The notes: generated by a model from the sequence alone, not told the origin. Shown: positions 53,414-63,732, numbered from the stretch's first letter. The stretch is 64,000 nucleotides of DNA from Planctomycetota bacterium (GCA_018242585.1 JAFEBQ010000049.1:1-64000); one strand, 5' to 3'. Translations and numbers: made by a program.

Positions 53414-56400
53414 TTATTCGAACTGGGCCGCCAACTGGTGCAGGTCTGTCTCGAGCGCCTTGTGAGCGGCGTCCTCGGCCGGCGGGTGCTCGTAGATCTT
53501 CTGGCCGAACTTCCAGAACAGGGCCGGCGTGACGATCTGGTCCAACAGCGTCGAACTGATCAACCCGCCGACCACCACCACGGCCAGCGGGTGGAGAATC
53601 TCCTTGCCCGTCTGACCAGCGCCGAGAACCAGCGGAATCAGCCCGATGCCAGTCGCGAGGGCCGTCATCCAGACCGGGGCCAGTCGTTCGAGGCTGCCGC
53701 GAATGATCATCTTCTCGTCGAACTTTTCCCCTTCGTGCTGCATCAGATGGATGTAATGCGAGATCATCATGATCCCGTTGCGCGAGACAATGCCGGCCAG
53801 GGTGATGAACCCGACCCAGTGGGCGATTGACAAGCTACAGCCACGCACCCAGACCAACGGCCACTCCCACCACGCCGCGGCTGCCAAGGCTGCGGCCGAA
53901 GGCCAATGGGTCAGCAGCAAGGCAATTACCGAGCCAATGGCCGCCAAGGGAATGTTCACCATCACCTGCAGCGCGGCCTGCCAGGTTCCCAGGCACTTAT
54001 AGAGCAGCAGCATCACAACGCCCAGGGCGAGCGTGCCGAGGACTTTCAAGCGGACGTCGGCTTCTTGCTGGGCCTCGAATTGGCCGTCGTAGCGAATGTA
54101 ATAGCCCGGCGGCAGCGTGGGGATGATCTCTTTGCTGACCGCGCGCTGAATATCGTCGACCACGCCGACCAGGTCGCGCCCCGAGACGTTGGCTTGGACC
54201 ACGATCCTGCGCGAGGCGCTTTCGCGATTGATCGTGTTGGGACCGGTCGTGTTCACCACCTCGGCCACGCTGTCGAGCGACACGCGGGCGCCGGTTGGGG
54301 TGCTAATCAGCGTCGAACGTATCGTGTCGATGTCGTTGCGGGCCTTTTCCGTGAACCATAGCACCAGGTCGAACGTCCGGTGCCCTTCGAGCACCTGGGA
54401 AATCGTGCGGCCTTGCAGCGAGGTTTCGAGCGCCTGGGCCACGTCGGCCGGGGCCAGGCCATAGCGAGCCGCTTCTTCGCGCTTGACCGTCACGCGCAAC
54501 TGCGGAACTTCGACTTGGGGCTCGACCTGCAAGTCAACCACGCCCGGCACGTCTTTCATCAGCCGTTCAACTCGGACGACCTGGGCACGCAGCACGTCCA
54601 GGTTAGGTCCGAAGACCTTCACGGCAATCTGCGAGCGGATGCCCGACATGATGTGATCGAGCCGGTGCGAAATGGGCTGGCCGATGTTGAATGACACGCC
54701 GGGGAATTCAGAAAGCCGATCCCGTATCTCCGCCATGACTTCATCACGCGAACGGTCGAAATGATCCACGCCCCAGCGATGCAAACCCGGTACGGCGCGC
54801 AATGCCGCATATAAGAACCCCGGTCGTGGTGTCTCGAACGGAACGAGCACCACGTCGAGTTCGGAATAGTTGACGTTCTCGGCGTGTTCATCGAGCTCGG
54901 CGCGCCCGGTGCGGCGCGAGACGCTGACCACGCCCTGCACATCGAGCAGCGTGTTTTCGATCAACGCGCCCAGGCGATTCGCCTCGGCCAGATTGATCGC
55001 CGTGGGGGCGGTGGCGCCGATGGTCAGCGAACCTTCCTGGAACGGCGGCATGAAGTCGCCACCCATCTGCGTCAGGCAACCGACCGAGATGGCGACCATC
55101 ACCGACGTCACTCCCAGCACCCAGTAGGCGTGCCGCAACGTCCAGTGGAGCAGTTTCTCGTCGACCCATTTCATCCAGCGAATCAGGACCGGATCGTGGG
55201 CATGTTCCAGCATCTTGGCCTGGGGCAACAAGTAGCTGGTCAACACCGGCGTCACGGTCAGCGACACCACCAGCGACATTAACAACGTGACCAGGTACGA
55301 CAACCCCAGCGGCGCGAACATCCGTCCTTCGAGTCCGCCGAGCGCGAACAACGGACACACGACGCAGACCACGATCAACGTGGCATAGACCACGCTGTTA
55401 CGAATTTCGGCCGAGGCTAGAAAGATGACTTTCAGTGGGTTGTCGGGTTTCGACTTGTGCCGGTTCTCTTTCAAGCGACGGTAAATGTTCTCGACATCGA
55501 CGATCGAGTCGTCGACCAACTCGCCGATCGCCACCGCCAGCCCGCCGAGGGTCATTGTGTTGATCGACACGCCAAAATAGTGGAACAGCAGGGCGGTAAT
55601 CAGCACCGACAGCGGAATGGCGGTTAGCGTGATGATGCTGGTTCGGAAGTTCCACAAGAACAAGAATAAGACCACAATCACCCACAGCGCGCCGTCGCGA
55701 ACCGCTTCTTCGACGTTGCCGATGGCCGTGCGAATGAAGTTCGCCTGGCGAAAGACTTCGGTGTCGATCTTCACGTCGGACGGCAGGGTCTGCTGAATCT
55801 CGGCCAGCGTGTCACGGATCGCCTGGTCCAGCTTAAGCGTGTCGGCGCCAGGTTGCTTGTGAATCGAGAGGATCACCGAGGGCTTGCCATTCACCCCCCC
55901 GTCGCCACGCTTGACCGGCCCACCAAAGCGAACCTCAGCCACCTGCCGCACCGTGATCGGGGCCGGGTGCCCGTGGCGAACGACCGTGTTTTCCAAGCTT
56001 TCCAGAGTGGCGGCGCGCCCCACAATGCGGATCAGCGCCTCTTGCGAGCGCCCCATTAGGAACCCGCCGCCGGTGACGATGTTTGATTTCTCGATGGCCC
56101 GGGTCAGTTCGTCGAGCGTGACGTTGTACTCGGCCAGCCGCTCCGGCGACGTCAGCACCTGATATTGCTTCTGCTCGCCCCCCATCACGATCACCTGGGC
56201 CAAGCCCAGCGAGAGCAACCGCGGCCGGATCGTCCAGTCGGCCAGCGTGCGCAGGTCGATGGGCGTGGTCTCGCCGGTGGCTTGCACGCCGACCAGCATG
56301 ATTTCGCCCATGATGCTGCTGATGGGTGTCATGATCGTGGTGCTCTCGCGCGGCAAGCGCGAGCGAACCGTTTGCAGCTTTTCGCTGACGATTTGCCGAT

Positions 56401-56716
56401 CGGTGAAGATGTTGGTTTCCCAATCGAACTCGACCCACACGACCGACAGCCCCACACCCGACGCCGAGCGAACGCGCCGCACATTGGTTGCGCCGTTCAT
56501 CACCGATTCGATCGGATAGGTGACCAGCGTTTCGACTTCCTCGGGGGCCAGCCCCGGCGCTTCGGTCAAGATGGTGACCGTGGGGCGATTCAAATCGGGG
56601 AATACGTCGATCGGCAATTGCACGGCTTGGTAGCCGCCAAACATCATCAGCACCACGGCCGCCACCAGGACCAGCGGCCGGTTCTTCAACGAAAACGCAA
56701 TGACATGGTTCAACAT
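53414..56716 (-). CDS. Heavy-metal RND efflux pump (CusA/CzcA type)
   Basis: 1100 residues, a trimeric inner-membrane proton antiporter. 12 helices in two halves with big periplasmic loops. N-terminal KNRPLVLVAAVVLMMFGGYQ; TM4 carries VDDSIVDVENIYRRL, where paired Asp residues probably form the proton relay. GGDFMPPFQEGSLT and RTGRAELDEHAE are family motifs. Metal (Zn/Co/Cd or Cu/Ag) cannot be told with certainty. It starts 3 bases after the adaptor stop, so it is co-translated; the His-rich lipoprotein is two genes upstream. No outer-membrane (TolC-type) gene is adjacent. Confidence 0.93.
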   Translation of the reverse strand: MLNHVIAFSLKNRPLVLVAAVVLMMFGGYQAVQLPIDVFPDLNRPTVTILTEAPGLAPEEVETLVTYPIESVMNGATNVRRVRSASGVGLSVVWVEFDWETNIFTDRQIVSEKLQTVRSRLPRESTTIMTPISSIMGEIMLVGVQATGETTPIDLRTLADWTIRPRLLSLGLAQVIVMGGEQKQYQVLTSPERLAEYNVTLDELTRAIEKSNIVTGGGFLMGRSQEALIRIVGRAATLESLENTVVRHGHPAPITVRQVAEVRFGGPVKRGDGGVNGKPSVILSIHKQPGADTLKLDQAIRDTLAEIQQTLPSDVKIDTEVFRQANFIRTAIGNVEEAVRDGALWVIVVLFLFLWNFRTSIITLTAIPLSVLITALLFHYFGVSINTMTLGGLAVAIGELVDDSIVDVENIYRRLKENRHKSKPDNPLKVIFLASAEIRNSVVYATLIVVCVVCPLFALGGLEGRMFAPLGLSYLVTLLMSLVVSLTVTPVLTSYLLPQAKMLEHAHDPVLIRWMKWVDEKLLHWTLRHAYWVLGVTSVMVAISVGCLTQMGGDFMPPFQEGSLTIGATAPTAINLAEANRLGALIENTLLDVQGVVSVSRRTGRAELDEHAENVNYSELDVVLVPFETPRPGFLYAALRAVPGLHRWGVDHFDRSRDEVMAEIRDRLSEFPGVSFNIGQPISHRLDHIMSGIRSQIAVKVFGPNLDVLRAQVVRVERLMKDVPGVVDLQVEPQVEVPQLRVTVKREEAARYGLAPADVAQALETSLQGRTISQVLEGHRTFDLVLWFTEKARNDIDTIRSTLISTPTGARVSLDSVAEVVNTTGPNTINRESASRRIVVQANVSGRDLVGVVDDIQRAVSKEIIPTLPPGYYIRYDGQFEAQQEADVRLKVLGTLALGVVMLLLYKCLGTWQAALQVMVNIPLAAIGSVIALLLTHWPSAAALAAAAWWEWPLVWVRGCSLSIAHWVGFITLAGIVSRNGIMMISHYIHLMQHEGEKFDEKMIIRGSLERLAPVWMTALATGIGLIPLVLGAGQTGKEILHPLAVVVVGGLISSTLLDQIVTPALFWKFGQKIYEHPPAEDAAHKALETDLHQLAAQFE

Positions 56717-56719
56717 GGC

Positions 56720-58744
56720 TTATCGCGGTGCGGTAGGGGGCGGCGGCGAAAGTTCAATCGACAGCCGGGCGAGCATGCCGTCCTTCAACTGCCGCTGGGG
56801 ATTGTCCAATTCGGTCCAGACGGTCAGTACGCGCTCAATGGTCGAGACCACCGGCGCCGTGCGCAAGACGCGGCCGTGGCCGACGTAGCTGGGGTCGGCG
56901 GCAATGGTGACCGTGACATTTTGCCCGGCGCGAAGGTGCGGCGCGTCGTTCTCGTAGACAAAACCCTGCACCTCGACGCGGGCCAGGTCGTGAATCTCGA
57001 ACAACGACACATTGGGGTGAATCATCTGGCCAGGCACCAGCGTGAAGTCGACAATCCAGCCGTCGGCCGGCGCGCGAACCGGCATGATGCCGGTGATCTC
57101 ATGCTTGGCGTCTTCACTCGACAGATCAACTTGCTCCATGCCGGCGATGTCGTCGGCCGACAGCCCAACCAGGGCCAATTTGTGTTCCAAGCTGGCGACT
57201 GTGTTGCGCAGGGTGTTGTAGTCGGTCTGCGACTGCCAGAGATCTTTCTCGGCGATCGAACCGTTCAGATCGAGTTGCTGATAACGGTCGAGCGATTGCT
57301 TGGCGAGCTTAAGCCGCACTCGGGCCAACAGCAGGTCGAGTTCCAGCGTCCGCAACTCCAGGCTTTGCACCCGACCGAGGATGTCTCCCTTTTTCACCGG
57401 CTGACCATGCTCGACCAGGATCTCGGCTACGCGGCCGGCGATGGGGGACGAGGCGAACAACTTGCGGAATGTCGGCAGTTCGACCATTCCTTGTACGACA
57501 ATGGAGGCCGACTTGACGGGCGCTGGGGGCGCGGGCGTTGGCGTCTTTTCCGCCGTCGCGGGTGCGGCATGCTGCGCCGCTTCCTTCTCGAACAGGGCCG
57601 CCAAGAAAATGTTTCCCGTGGTCGCGACTTCATCGCCGGGGAACAAACCGTCGAGCACTTCGACGTCATTGTCCTGGCGCAAGCCAAGCTGGACTTTCCG
57701 CCGTAGCAAAGTGCCAGGCAGATCAAGGACCATCACGTAGGGACCATCATTCGAGTTGAGAATGGCCCCGATGGGGCAGGCGACCGCTGCGGGGCGTTCG
57801 TCGACCACCACGGTAATGCGACCGAACATACCGGGTTTGATCCGCTGTCGGGGATCGCGCACGATGCCCGTCACTGGCAGGGTGTGTTCTTCGGTGTCGA
57901 CGCGCAGGTCGACGTGATGTACGTCGCCAGTAAAGGTTTCACCTTCGATCGCAGCCACCGTCATCCGCAACGGCTGCCCCAATGCGATACCCTGACTGTC
58001 CGTTTCCAGAATGCCGGCATGGACCCACACCTCAGATAAGTCGACAATGTGGTAGAGCGAATCGGCCGGTTCGACGAACTGACCCGCTCGGACGTTGGCC
58101 TCGGCCAGGTAGCCGCGCCGCGGGGCGACGATGGGTAGCGTACGAACCGGTTTCTTGGTATCGAGCACTTGTTGCAGCGTGGCGTCGCTTAGCCCCAGTG
58201 CGCGAAGCTTGCGCCGGGCAATGGCGAATTCGGCATAGCGTTCTTGCAACGCGGCGCGCGATTCGAGCAGTCGCCGCTCGGCGATGTTCCCTTGCTGGCT
58301 CAAGCGCTCGCGCTGTTCGAGCATGTGCCGAGCCAGGGTGATTTCGTTGCGCGCCCGCAGCATCTGCAATTGCAGCGTTTCCAGCTCCAGGCTTTCGATG
58401 CGGGCTAGCTCTTGTCCCACTTCGACGCGTTCGCCCGGCCGAACCGACACGTGCTCGACCTTGCCCGAGACCAGCGTGGTCAGAATCGTCTGCTGGTACC
58501 AAGGGGACTCGATGGCGGCATTGGCGCTGACCGTTCGTTCCAGGTCGCGGAGCACGACCCGTTCAAACTTCAAGCGGATCGACTTCAGCGCGGCTTCCGA
58601 AAGCCGCAACGTATCGCCGTCGATCACGACCCCTTTGCTAGGAAGATCGTCGTGACCTTCGTGGGCCAAGACCGGCGCGACAAGCGTGCCGGCGACAAGG
58701 AACGCCGCTAGCAGATAAGCGATATTGGATAAGTAGCGGTACAT
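56720..58744 (-). CDS. Tandem-duplicated RND periplasmic adaptor
   Basis: 674 residues, about twice the usual length of a CusB/CzcB-type membrane-fusion protein. Signal peptide (AAFLVAGTLVAPVLAHEGHDD). Module 1 (about 60-395): ASGKVEHVSVRPGERVEVGQ-type barrel-sandwich start, helical hairpin (LARHMLEQRERLSQQGNIAE), beta-barrel YHIVDLSEVWVHAGILETDS. Linker about 395-430, Ala/Pro/Thr-rich. Module 2 (about 430-674): SSPIAGRVAEILVEHGQPVK, helical hairpin LAKQSLDRYQQLDLNGSIAE, beta-barrel LFEIHDLARVEVQGFVYEND. So both halves have their own hairpin and barrel. It lies between the His-rich lipoprotein and the RND pump in one operon. Confidence 0.88.
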   Translation of the reverse strand: MYRYLSNIAYLLAAFLVAGTLVAPVLAHEGHDDLPSKGVVIDGDTLRLSEAALKSIRLKFERVVLRDLERTVSANAAIESPWYQQTILTTLVSGKVEHVSVRPGERVEVGQELARIESLELETLQLQMLRARNEITLARHMLEQRERLSQQGNIAERRLLESRAALQERYAEFAIARRKLRALGLSDATLQQVLDTKKPVRTLPIVAPRRGYLAEANVRAGQFVEPADSLYHIVDLSEVWVHAGILETDSQGIALGQPLRMTVAAIEGETFTGDVHHVDLRVDTEEHTLPVTGIVRDPRQRIKPGMFGRITVVVDERPAAVACPIGAILNSNDGPYVMVLDLPGTLLRRKVQLGLRQDNDVEVLDGLFPGDEVATTGNIFLAALFEKEAAQHAAPATAEKTPTPAPPAPVKSASIVVQGMVELPTFRKLFASSPIAGRVAEILVEHGQPVKKGDILGRVQSLELRTLELDLLLARVRLKLAKQSLDRYQQLDLNGSIAEKDLWQSQTDYNTLRNTVASLEHKLALVGLSADDIAGMEQVDLSSEDAKHEITGIMPVRAPADGWIVDFTLVPGQMIHPNVSLFEIHDLARVEVQGFVYENDAPHLRAGQNVTVTIAADPSYVGHGRVLRTAPVVSTIERVLTVWTELDNPQRQLKDGMLARLSIELSPPPPTAPR

Positions 58745-58748
58745 GGAA

Positions 58749-59327
58749 TCACGGCTTGGGCGTTGAAGGGGAAGCGGGCGTTGCCGGCACGGCGTGCTTT
58801 TGCAACTCTTGGAGAGCAGCGGTGATGGCCGGTTGATGTTCGGCCAGTTTGGGATCCTGCTCGTGGTCGAGTGCTTCGTGGATTTCGTTCAATTCCAGCC
58901 GCAATTGTTTCGCGGCCAGGTTGATCGCTTCCCAGTGGCGGCGCGGCACTCCGCTGTCGCGAGCGATCGGCATCAGGCGGCGCAGGTGAAGATCTGACTT
59001 GTCGATCTCGACGTGGGCGGTCTCGATCTGTTTTTCGGAGATCGCGGTGAGGATCGCCTGGCAACCTTGCGTGATAGCCTGTACGGCGCCAACGTACTCG
59101 GCGGGAGTGATGACCTTTGACTCGTCGAATGCTTCCTCGGCGTGATCATGATCGTCGTGGCCCTCTTTGCCATGCTCGGAATGATTGTGGTGGTCGTGAT
59201 CGTGGTGGTCATGACCTTCGTGGCCGAGGTGAGCGTCAGCCGCGCGGTGACAACCGGTCAGCGAAGCAACGCCGACTAGTAAGTACGTCGGCAGGAGAAT
59301 GAAGATCGCCAATCGAACACAGCTCAT
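58749..59327 (-). CDS. His-rich lipoprotein of the metal efflux operon
   Basis: 192 residues. Signal peptide with lipobox SLTGC; lipidated Cys26. Residues 33-62 hold 13 His (HLGHEGHDHHDHDHHNHSEH...), followed by an acidic patch and a helical part (HWEAINLAAKQLRLELNEIH). The His cluster would bind Zn, Co, Ni or Cu on the periplasmic side and may pass metal to the pump. It precedes the adaptor gene by 4 bases, so it is co-translated. The C-terminal 20 residues are Pro/Ala/Ser-rich. Confidence 0.82.
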   Translation of the reverse strand: MSCVRLAIFILLPTYLLVGVASLTGCHRAADAHLGHEGHDHHDHDHHNHSEHGKEGHDDHDHAEEAFDESKVITPAEYVGAVQAITQGCQAILTAISEKQIETAHVEIDKSDLHLRRLMPIARDSGVPRRHWEAINLAAKQLRLELNEIHEALDHEQDPKLAEHQPAITAALQELQKHAVPATPASPSTPKP

Positions 59328-59466
59328 GGGAGACGCATCACTTTGCCAAAAGCCAACGGATGAAAACCATGAAACGGGAAGCGAATGCGAGAATCTTGGC
59401 CCCGGACGAGGCTACTTCTCGTATCAATTGGCCAGAAAAGCGCGACAAGAATGCGCGCCGTCGTGA

Positions 59467-59913
59467 TTAGTTGCGCAAGGCAACTACGTGCTGAGTCAGC
59501 ACCAGAGACGATGCCGCTTCGAATTTGCGGCATATGAATGCGTCGTCGGTAGCCACGCTAGAATCTGCGGCGAACGACGAAAGGTCAGGAGCCATGACCG
59601 TCGCAAGCTTCGACGACTCGACCGCCGCCGGTTGATGCCGCGTGGCGATCAGGTCGCTCGCCTGGAGAATCTCCGCCTCTTCCGGGGCGGATCGCTGCCC
59701 TTCGTCGGCCAAGGTCAGCTCAAAGCCAAACCAGTCGACGTGCCAGTGGGTCGACGCGGGCAGCAGTTTGATCTCGCAGCAGGCCTGGTGCTGATGGGCA
59801 ACGCCCGACTCGATGCCGTGGGCATGCCGAACCGCCGGGCCCAAGCCTAGCAGCGCCGCCATCGTGATGCAAAGCACCAGCCCGGTCGCACGTTGTTGGC
59901 CGCGAGTGAACAT
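59467..59913 (-). CDS. Small exported His-containing protein
   Basis: 148 residues. Signal-peptide-like start (ATGLVLCITMAALLGLGPA) and a mature region starting with VRHAHGIESGVAHQHQACCE. The two Cys and several His near the N-terminus could bind metal. No family recognised. It is the most upstream gene of the group, 139 bases from the His-rich lipoprotein on the same strand, so it may be part of the metal-efflux operon or a neighbour. Confidence 0.5.
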   Translation of the reverse strand: MFTRGQQRATGLVLCITMAALLGLGPAVRHAHGIESGVAHQHQACCEIKLLPASTHWHVDWFGFELTLADEGQRSAPEEAEILQASDLIATRHQPAAVESSKLATVMAPDLSSFAADSSVATDDAFICRKFEAASSLVLTQHVVALRN

Positions 59914-60027
59914 ATCTTAATCGTATCACGCGCCAAAAAACGGGACAAGCGAAGTTATCGTTGCCAGCGGTGGGTTTGCACCGCTGAGAACGCAGATTTT
60001 GACCGCCCCAAACGCACCGTAGGCCCC

Positions 60028-63000
60028 TTAGAACTTGGCTGCGGGCGACACTTCCGCCGAGCAGCCAAGCAAGCTGGTTGGCTCGTCCAGGGGGGGCGCG
60101 ATTGGCTCCTCGCGTACGCGCTGCCAGGCGTCGACCCAGCCATTCCAACTGATCGCGATTTCGCCACAGCGGAGTCGCCGCCAATCGAGCGAGCCCCAGC
60201 GAGCGCCATCCGACGCCACCGTGGGCGGACAAGGCTGCCCATTGGCCTGGTTCACGTCGTACCAGGCGCGATCACCTTCTCGGCCAAGCAAGGTCAGGCC
60301 GTTCTCATCGACGGCAAAGCGACCTGGCTGCTCACGGCAAACATCATCGATCACGTTGCGCAATACCTGCACGCCCGCCAGCTTTAGCATGCCAGCCAAA
60401 GCCGTGGCCAATGTTTGCGCCTGTGTCGTGGAAAGATTCGCCACCCAGGCTGGCGCGCGAATGGTCGCCAATAGCCAGCCAGCGCGATCTTCAAACCGCA
60501 GCCACAAGGGCTCATTGGCCACGGCATCAGGATCGCCCATGTCGCGCCGCTCGATCGGCACGTCAACGTGCCGCAGACCGATGCAAATCGGCCCGACGCG
60601 CCAATCGCCGCGCGTCCAAAGCTCGGTCTGGTCAAGGAGGGCCACGAACTCGCGCTCGGCAAAGTGCCGCACTTCGAGGGCGACGTGGTGCAGTCGGTCG
60701 TGCAACTTGCGCGGCGGCGCCCAGTTCCCCACGATGTAGGCTTTGCGATCGACGCGGCGCAGCCGGTTGTACAAACGGAACAACGTGCCCGAGTGAAAGC
60801 CGGGGCGCAATAGCCGGCTCATCGTCTCGCCGTGCGAGCCGATCATCACCGGATCGAGTTGTGGCGAGCGATTGGCGGCAAAGATCCGCCAGTTCTCTTT
60901 GAGCTCCCAAACCAAGAAGCCGAAAATGCCCGGGATGCCCAAGATGATCAGGCTGGCATACCAGGCCGCTTCCTGGGTGCCGATGCCGAAATGTTGCTCG
61001 AGCATGCCGGCCAAGGTGGGGATGAACGGCAGCATGATCTTGTGCGAGACGGTGACGACCGGGAAATGTTTGATCGGGTTGACCTGCGGTTCAATCAGCA
61101 ACGTCACGCAAAACCGAATGAAGAACGTCACGAATCCCCACAGGGTGCCAAATACCGCCTTGAACAGCATGGCCGCGCGCGGCTCGCCGCGTCGGAAACG
61201 CAACCATTCATCGACGGCGTACAGCACTTGTTCCAGGGCCGATAAAAGTTGGCCGAAGATGTCGACCACGAACTGAAACGCCGCGGCCAGGACGCGCATT
61301 CGCAACTGGTGCCACCCGCGCACCGCCCAGTCGGTCACCATTTCGTCGACATTGCGACCGATTCGCGAGTTGAGCAACAGGTTGAAGCCGACAAAAGCCA
61401 CCACGCGAGTCGTCCACGAAGCCTCGGTGCGCACGAACAGCCACCGCACCGCCAGCAAAGCCAAGGTGAATAACAACGGCTTGAGGGCCAGACGTCGGCA
61501 CCATTGAAAGATCGGACTGGCAAGCACCGCTCGTACGGCCGGCAAATCGAGCAGCCGCCGCGGCCAGGTGACCGTCAACAGTCGGAGCAACTGCCATGAC
61601 GTTTGACAGATGTCGACCACGCGCTGGCGGAATCGATCACTGTAAAGCAGGCCCAGAAAGAACGATCCCAGGATCAAAATCTGCACGGAGAGGCTGGCGA
61701 TATCACCTAGCCGCGCGGACAGCGCCGATACCGGGATCGCCTCTTGGGCGCCCCGCTCACCGAAGATTTTATGCACCAGATGGTGCAAGAATTCGAGCAC
61801 CAAAAACGCCCCGCCAAAAGGCACCATCACGTAGCGAGTGAAGTGACGTCCGCGCGGCGTGCCAAAGGCCAGGGCACTCAGCCCTTGAGGAATGCGGCGA
61901 TACAGTTCGCCGCGACGATAAACGCCGTCGAGTGAATCGGCTAGACGCCGATCGAGCTGCAACAACTGATCATTCCCCCACGCCTCGCGCCAGTCGGACA
62001 GATCGCGAATCTTCAGATTGTTTCGCGAGATGGCGTCGCGCAAGTCGCCCAAGGTCAGATAGCCGTGATCGGCGATCCGATCGAGCAGTTCCTCGATCAG
62101 CTTCTGCCGGGCGACGGTTTCGGGCACATTGCCGGGGCGCAACTCGACGACATTGAAAGCTTTTTCGATCCGCGGTCGCAGCGTGCCACGCAACTTGGTT
62201 TCGGCCGCGGCTTGGGTCGCCTCGAACAGATGCGAGAGTCGGTGCCGCGCATCGACCGACAAGCGGGCGGCGCCCAACTTCGCGGCTGCGGCATGCAAAT
62301 GCTTGGCGATCGACACTTCGCGCAGGCACGGCAGCGGCCGCCTGAGCGGCTGTTTGCCACGCGATGTGACCCACTCGACCAGGTCGATCGTGTAGACGCC
62401 GCGCTCGTGGTCGACGCAGACTTTCTGCACGTCATTCAGGATGCGGGCTTCGGGAGAACGGAGCCCTTCGGCCGCGTGAGGGAGTAATTCGATCAGACTT
62501 GTCGCCCAGCGCTCGTAGTCATCCTCGGACATGTCGAGCGCCACTTGCAGGCGGCGCGCCAACTGGTCCAAATCGGCCCGACCTTCGCGTCGCGCGGCCT
62601 TGGCGGCCTTGGGACCAATCACACCGGCGGCTTGCGTGCGCTGCATGGCCGAGCGGACCAGGTTGCCGCGCGCGCGGGCCCGATCCGCGTGTTCCATCAG
62701 CCGACAGTAAGCCCGTTCGGACTGTTTGCGCGGCGGCACGGTCAGGTGTTCATCGTGCTGTGCGGCATGCGGCTCTTCGTCGTCGACGACAAAGAACTCT
62801 TCCGGATGGGGCGCGCCGTGTAGTCGAGTGCGCTCGAACAATGCTGCGGCGTCAACATCGCGCCCCAGTAGCGAGGCCACCGCATCAAAGTCAGCGATCG
62901 ACGGAAAATAGTCGGGCAACAAGCGCGGAGCGAAAAACCGCAGTTCAAAGAACACCGCGGCAAATTCCAGGTACAGCGTTTCGTCATCGGCCGGCGGCAG

Positions 63001-63477
63001 CAGCCATTCGTCGTGTTCGAGCACGTCGCGAATCTCAGCAACGACCGTGTCGCCCAGTTGCTCGAAGCGCTGCCAGACATCGGCTGGCGTTAGTTGCCCC
63101 TCGGCGCGACGCGCCTCGAGCGCCATGTGTACCCGGGCGTGCATCAGCAGCCGCCAGTATTTGACCAGCGCGCGACCTCGCGTCATGGCGTTGAGCTTCT
63201 CGGCCTCGGGGCGCGCGAGCAGGATGACCTGCTCGGGCAGCTCGCTGGTCGCGTTCAGCCCCAACTCGTCGGGATAAGCCATCGACAGCAGGCGGTCGCG
63301 GGCCACGAGGTACGTCTTGCGATGGGGCACGCGCAGACCGACGCCGGGAATCTGGCGGTCTTGCTTGATCACGCGGCGCAGAATGCGGCCGGGAACCAAC
63401 AGCGCGGCCGGATCAGCGGTGCGAACCGCGACCTCCAAATCCGCGAGCGAGATTTGCCAGACACCAGCCGTTTCCAT
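60028..63477 (-). CDS. Very large membrane protein of unknown function
   Basis: 1149 residues. The N-terminal about 540 residues are soluble, helix-rich and Arg/Leu/Ala-rich, with no recognised domain (METAGVWQISLADLEVAVRT start). Membrane helices lie at about 550-575, 592-612, 661-681, 686-701, 769-794 and 836-857 (for example AVFGTLWGFVTFFIRFCVTL and AWYASLIILGIPGIFGFLVW). The C-terminal 290 residues are soluble again (VGPICIGLRHVDVPIERRDM and DVNQANGQPCPPTVASDGAR). Probably planctomycete-specific. Its own single gene; no operon partner. Long enough to be a scaffold or a membrane-shaping protein; no function can be named. Confidence 0.6.
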   Translation of the reverse strand: METAGVWQISLADLEVAVRTADPAALLVPGRILRRVIKQDRQIPGVGLRVPHRKTYLVARDRLLSMAYPDELGLNATSELPEQVILLARPEAEKLNAMTRGRALVKYWRLLMHARVHMALEARRAEGQLTPADVWQRFEQLGDTVVAEIRDVLEHDEWLLPPADDETLYLEFAAVFFELRFFAPRLLPDYFPSIADFDAVASLLGRDVDAAALFERTRLHGAPHPEEFFVVDDEEPHAAQHDEHLTVPPRKQSERAYCRLMEHADRARARGNLVRSAMQRTQAAGVIGPKAAKAARREGRADLDQLARRLQVALDMSEDDYERWATSLIELLPHAAEGLRSPEARILNDVQKVCVDHERGVYTIDLVEWVTSRGKQPLRRPLPCLREVSIAKHLHAAAAKLGAARLSVDARHRLSHLFEATQAAAETKLRGTLRPRIEKAFNVVELRPGNVPETVARQKLIEELLDRIADHGYLTLGDLRDAISRNNLKIRDLSDWREAWGNDQLLQLDRRLADSLDGVYRRGELYRRIPQGLSALAFGTPRGRHFTRYVMVPFGGAFLVLEFLHHLVHKIFGERGAQEAIPVSALSARLGDIASLSVQILILGSFFLGLLYSDRFRQRVVDICQTSWQLLRLLTVTWPRRLLDLPAVRAVLASPIFQWCRRLALKPLLFTLALLAVRWLFVRTEASWTTRVVAFVGFNLLLNSRIGRNVDEMVTDWAVRGWHQLRMRVLAAAFQFVVDIFGQLLSALEQVLYAVDEWLRFRRGEPRAAMLFKAVFGTLWGFVTFFIRFCVTLLIEPQVNPIKHFPVVTVSHKIMLPFIPTLAGMLEQHFGIGTQEAAWYASLIILGIPGIFGFLVWELKENWRIFAANRSPQLDPVMIGSHGETMSRLLRPGFHSGTLFRLYNRLRRVDRKAYIVGNWAPPRKLHDRLHHVALEVRHFAEREFVALLDQTELWTRGDWRVGPICIGLRHVDVPIERRDMGDPDAVANEPLWLRFEDRAGWLLATIRAPAWVANLSTTQAQTLATALAGMLKLAGVQVLRNVIDDVCREQPGRFAVDENGLTLLGREGDRAWYDVNQANGQPCPPTVASDGARWGSLDWRRLRCGEIAISWNGWVDAWQRVREEPIAPPLDEPTSLLGCSAEVSPAAKF

Positions 63478-63732
63478 GAGTCTCGATCTGCGATTCCGTT
63501 TCGTTTGATCGGTGGGGTTTCAGAAACTAGCCACCGCGATTCGCCGTGAAATACAGCGCAAAACTTCGACCCACCAGCTCGGCTAATTATAAGTCTGGCT
63601 TGACGTTGGGACACGCCAGCCGTGCGCGCCTTGCGGCATTTTCAGCGATTCGGGTCGTTAAGCTGGTCACTGTGTGCAGATTGCGTCGCGGCAATCGCCC
63701 CCATCGGATGGGCGGTAGCGATCGTGCCGGCT

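Noticed and set aside
56165-57706. 513-codon open frame on the plus strand
   Set aside because: Antisense to the RND pump and adaptor genes, without motifs or a start signal.
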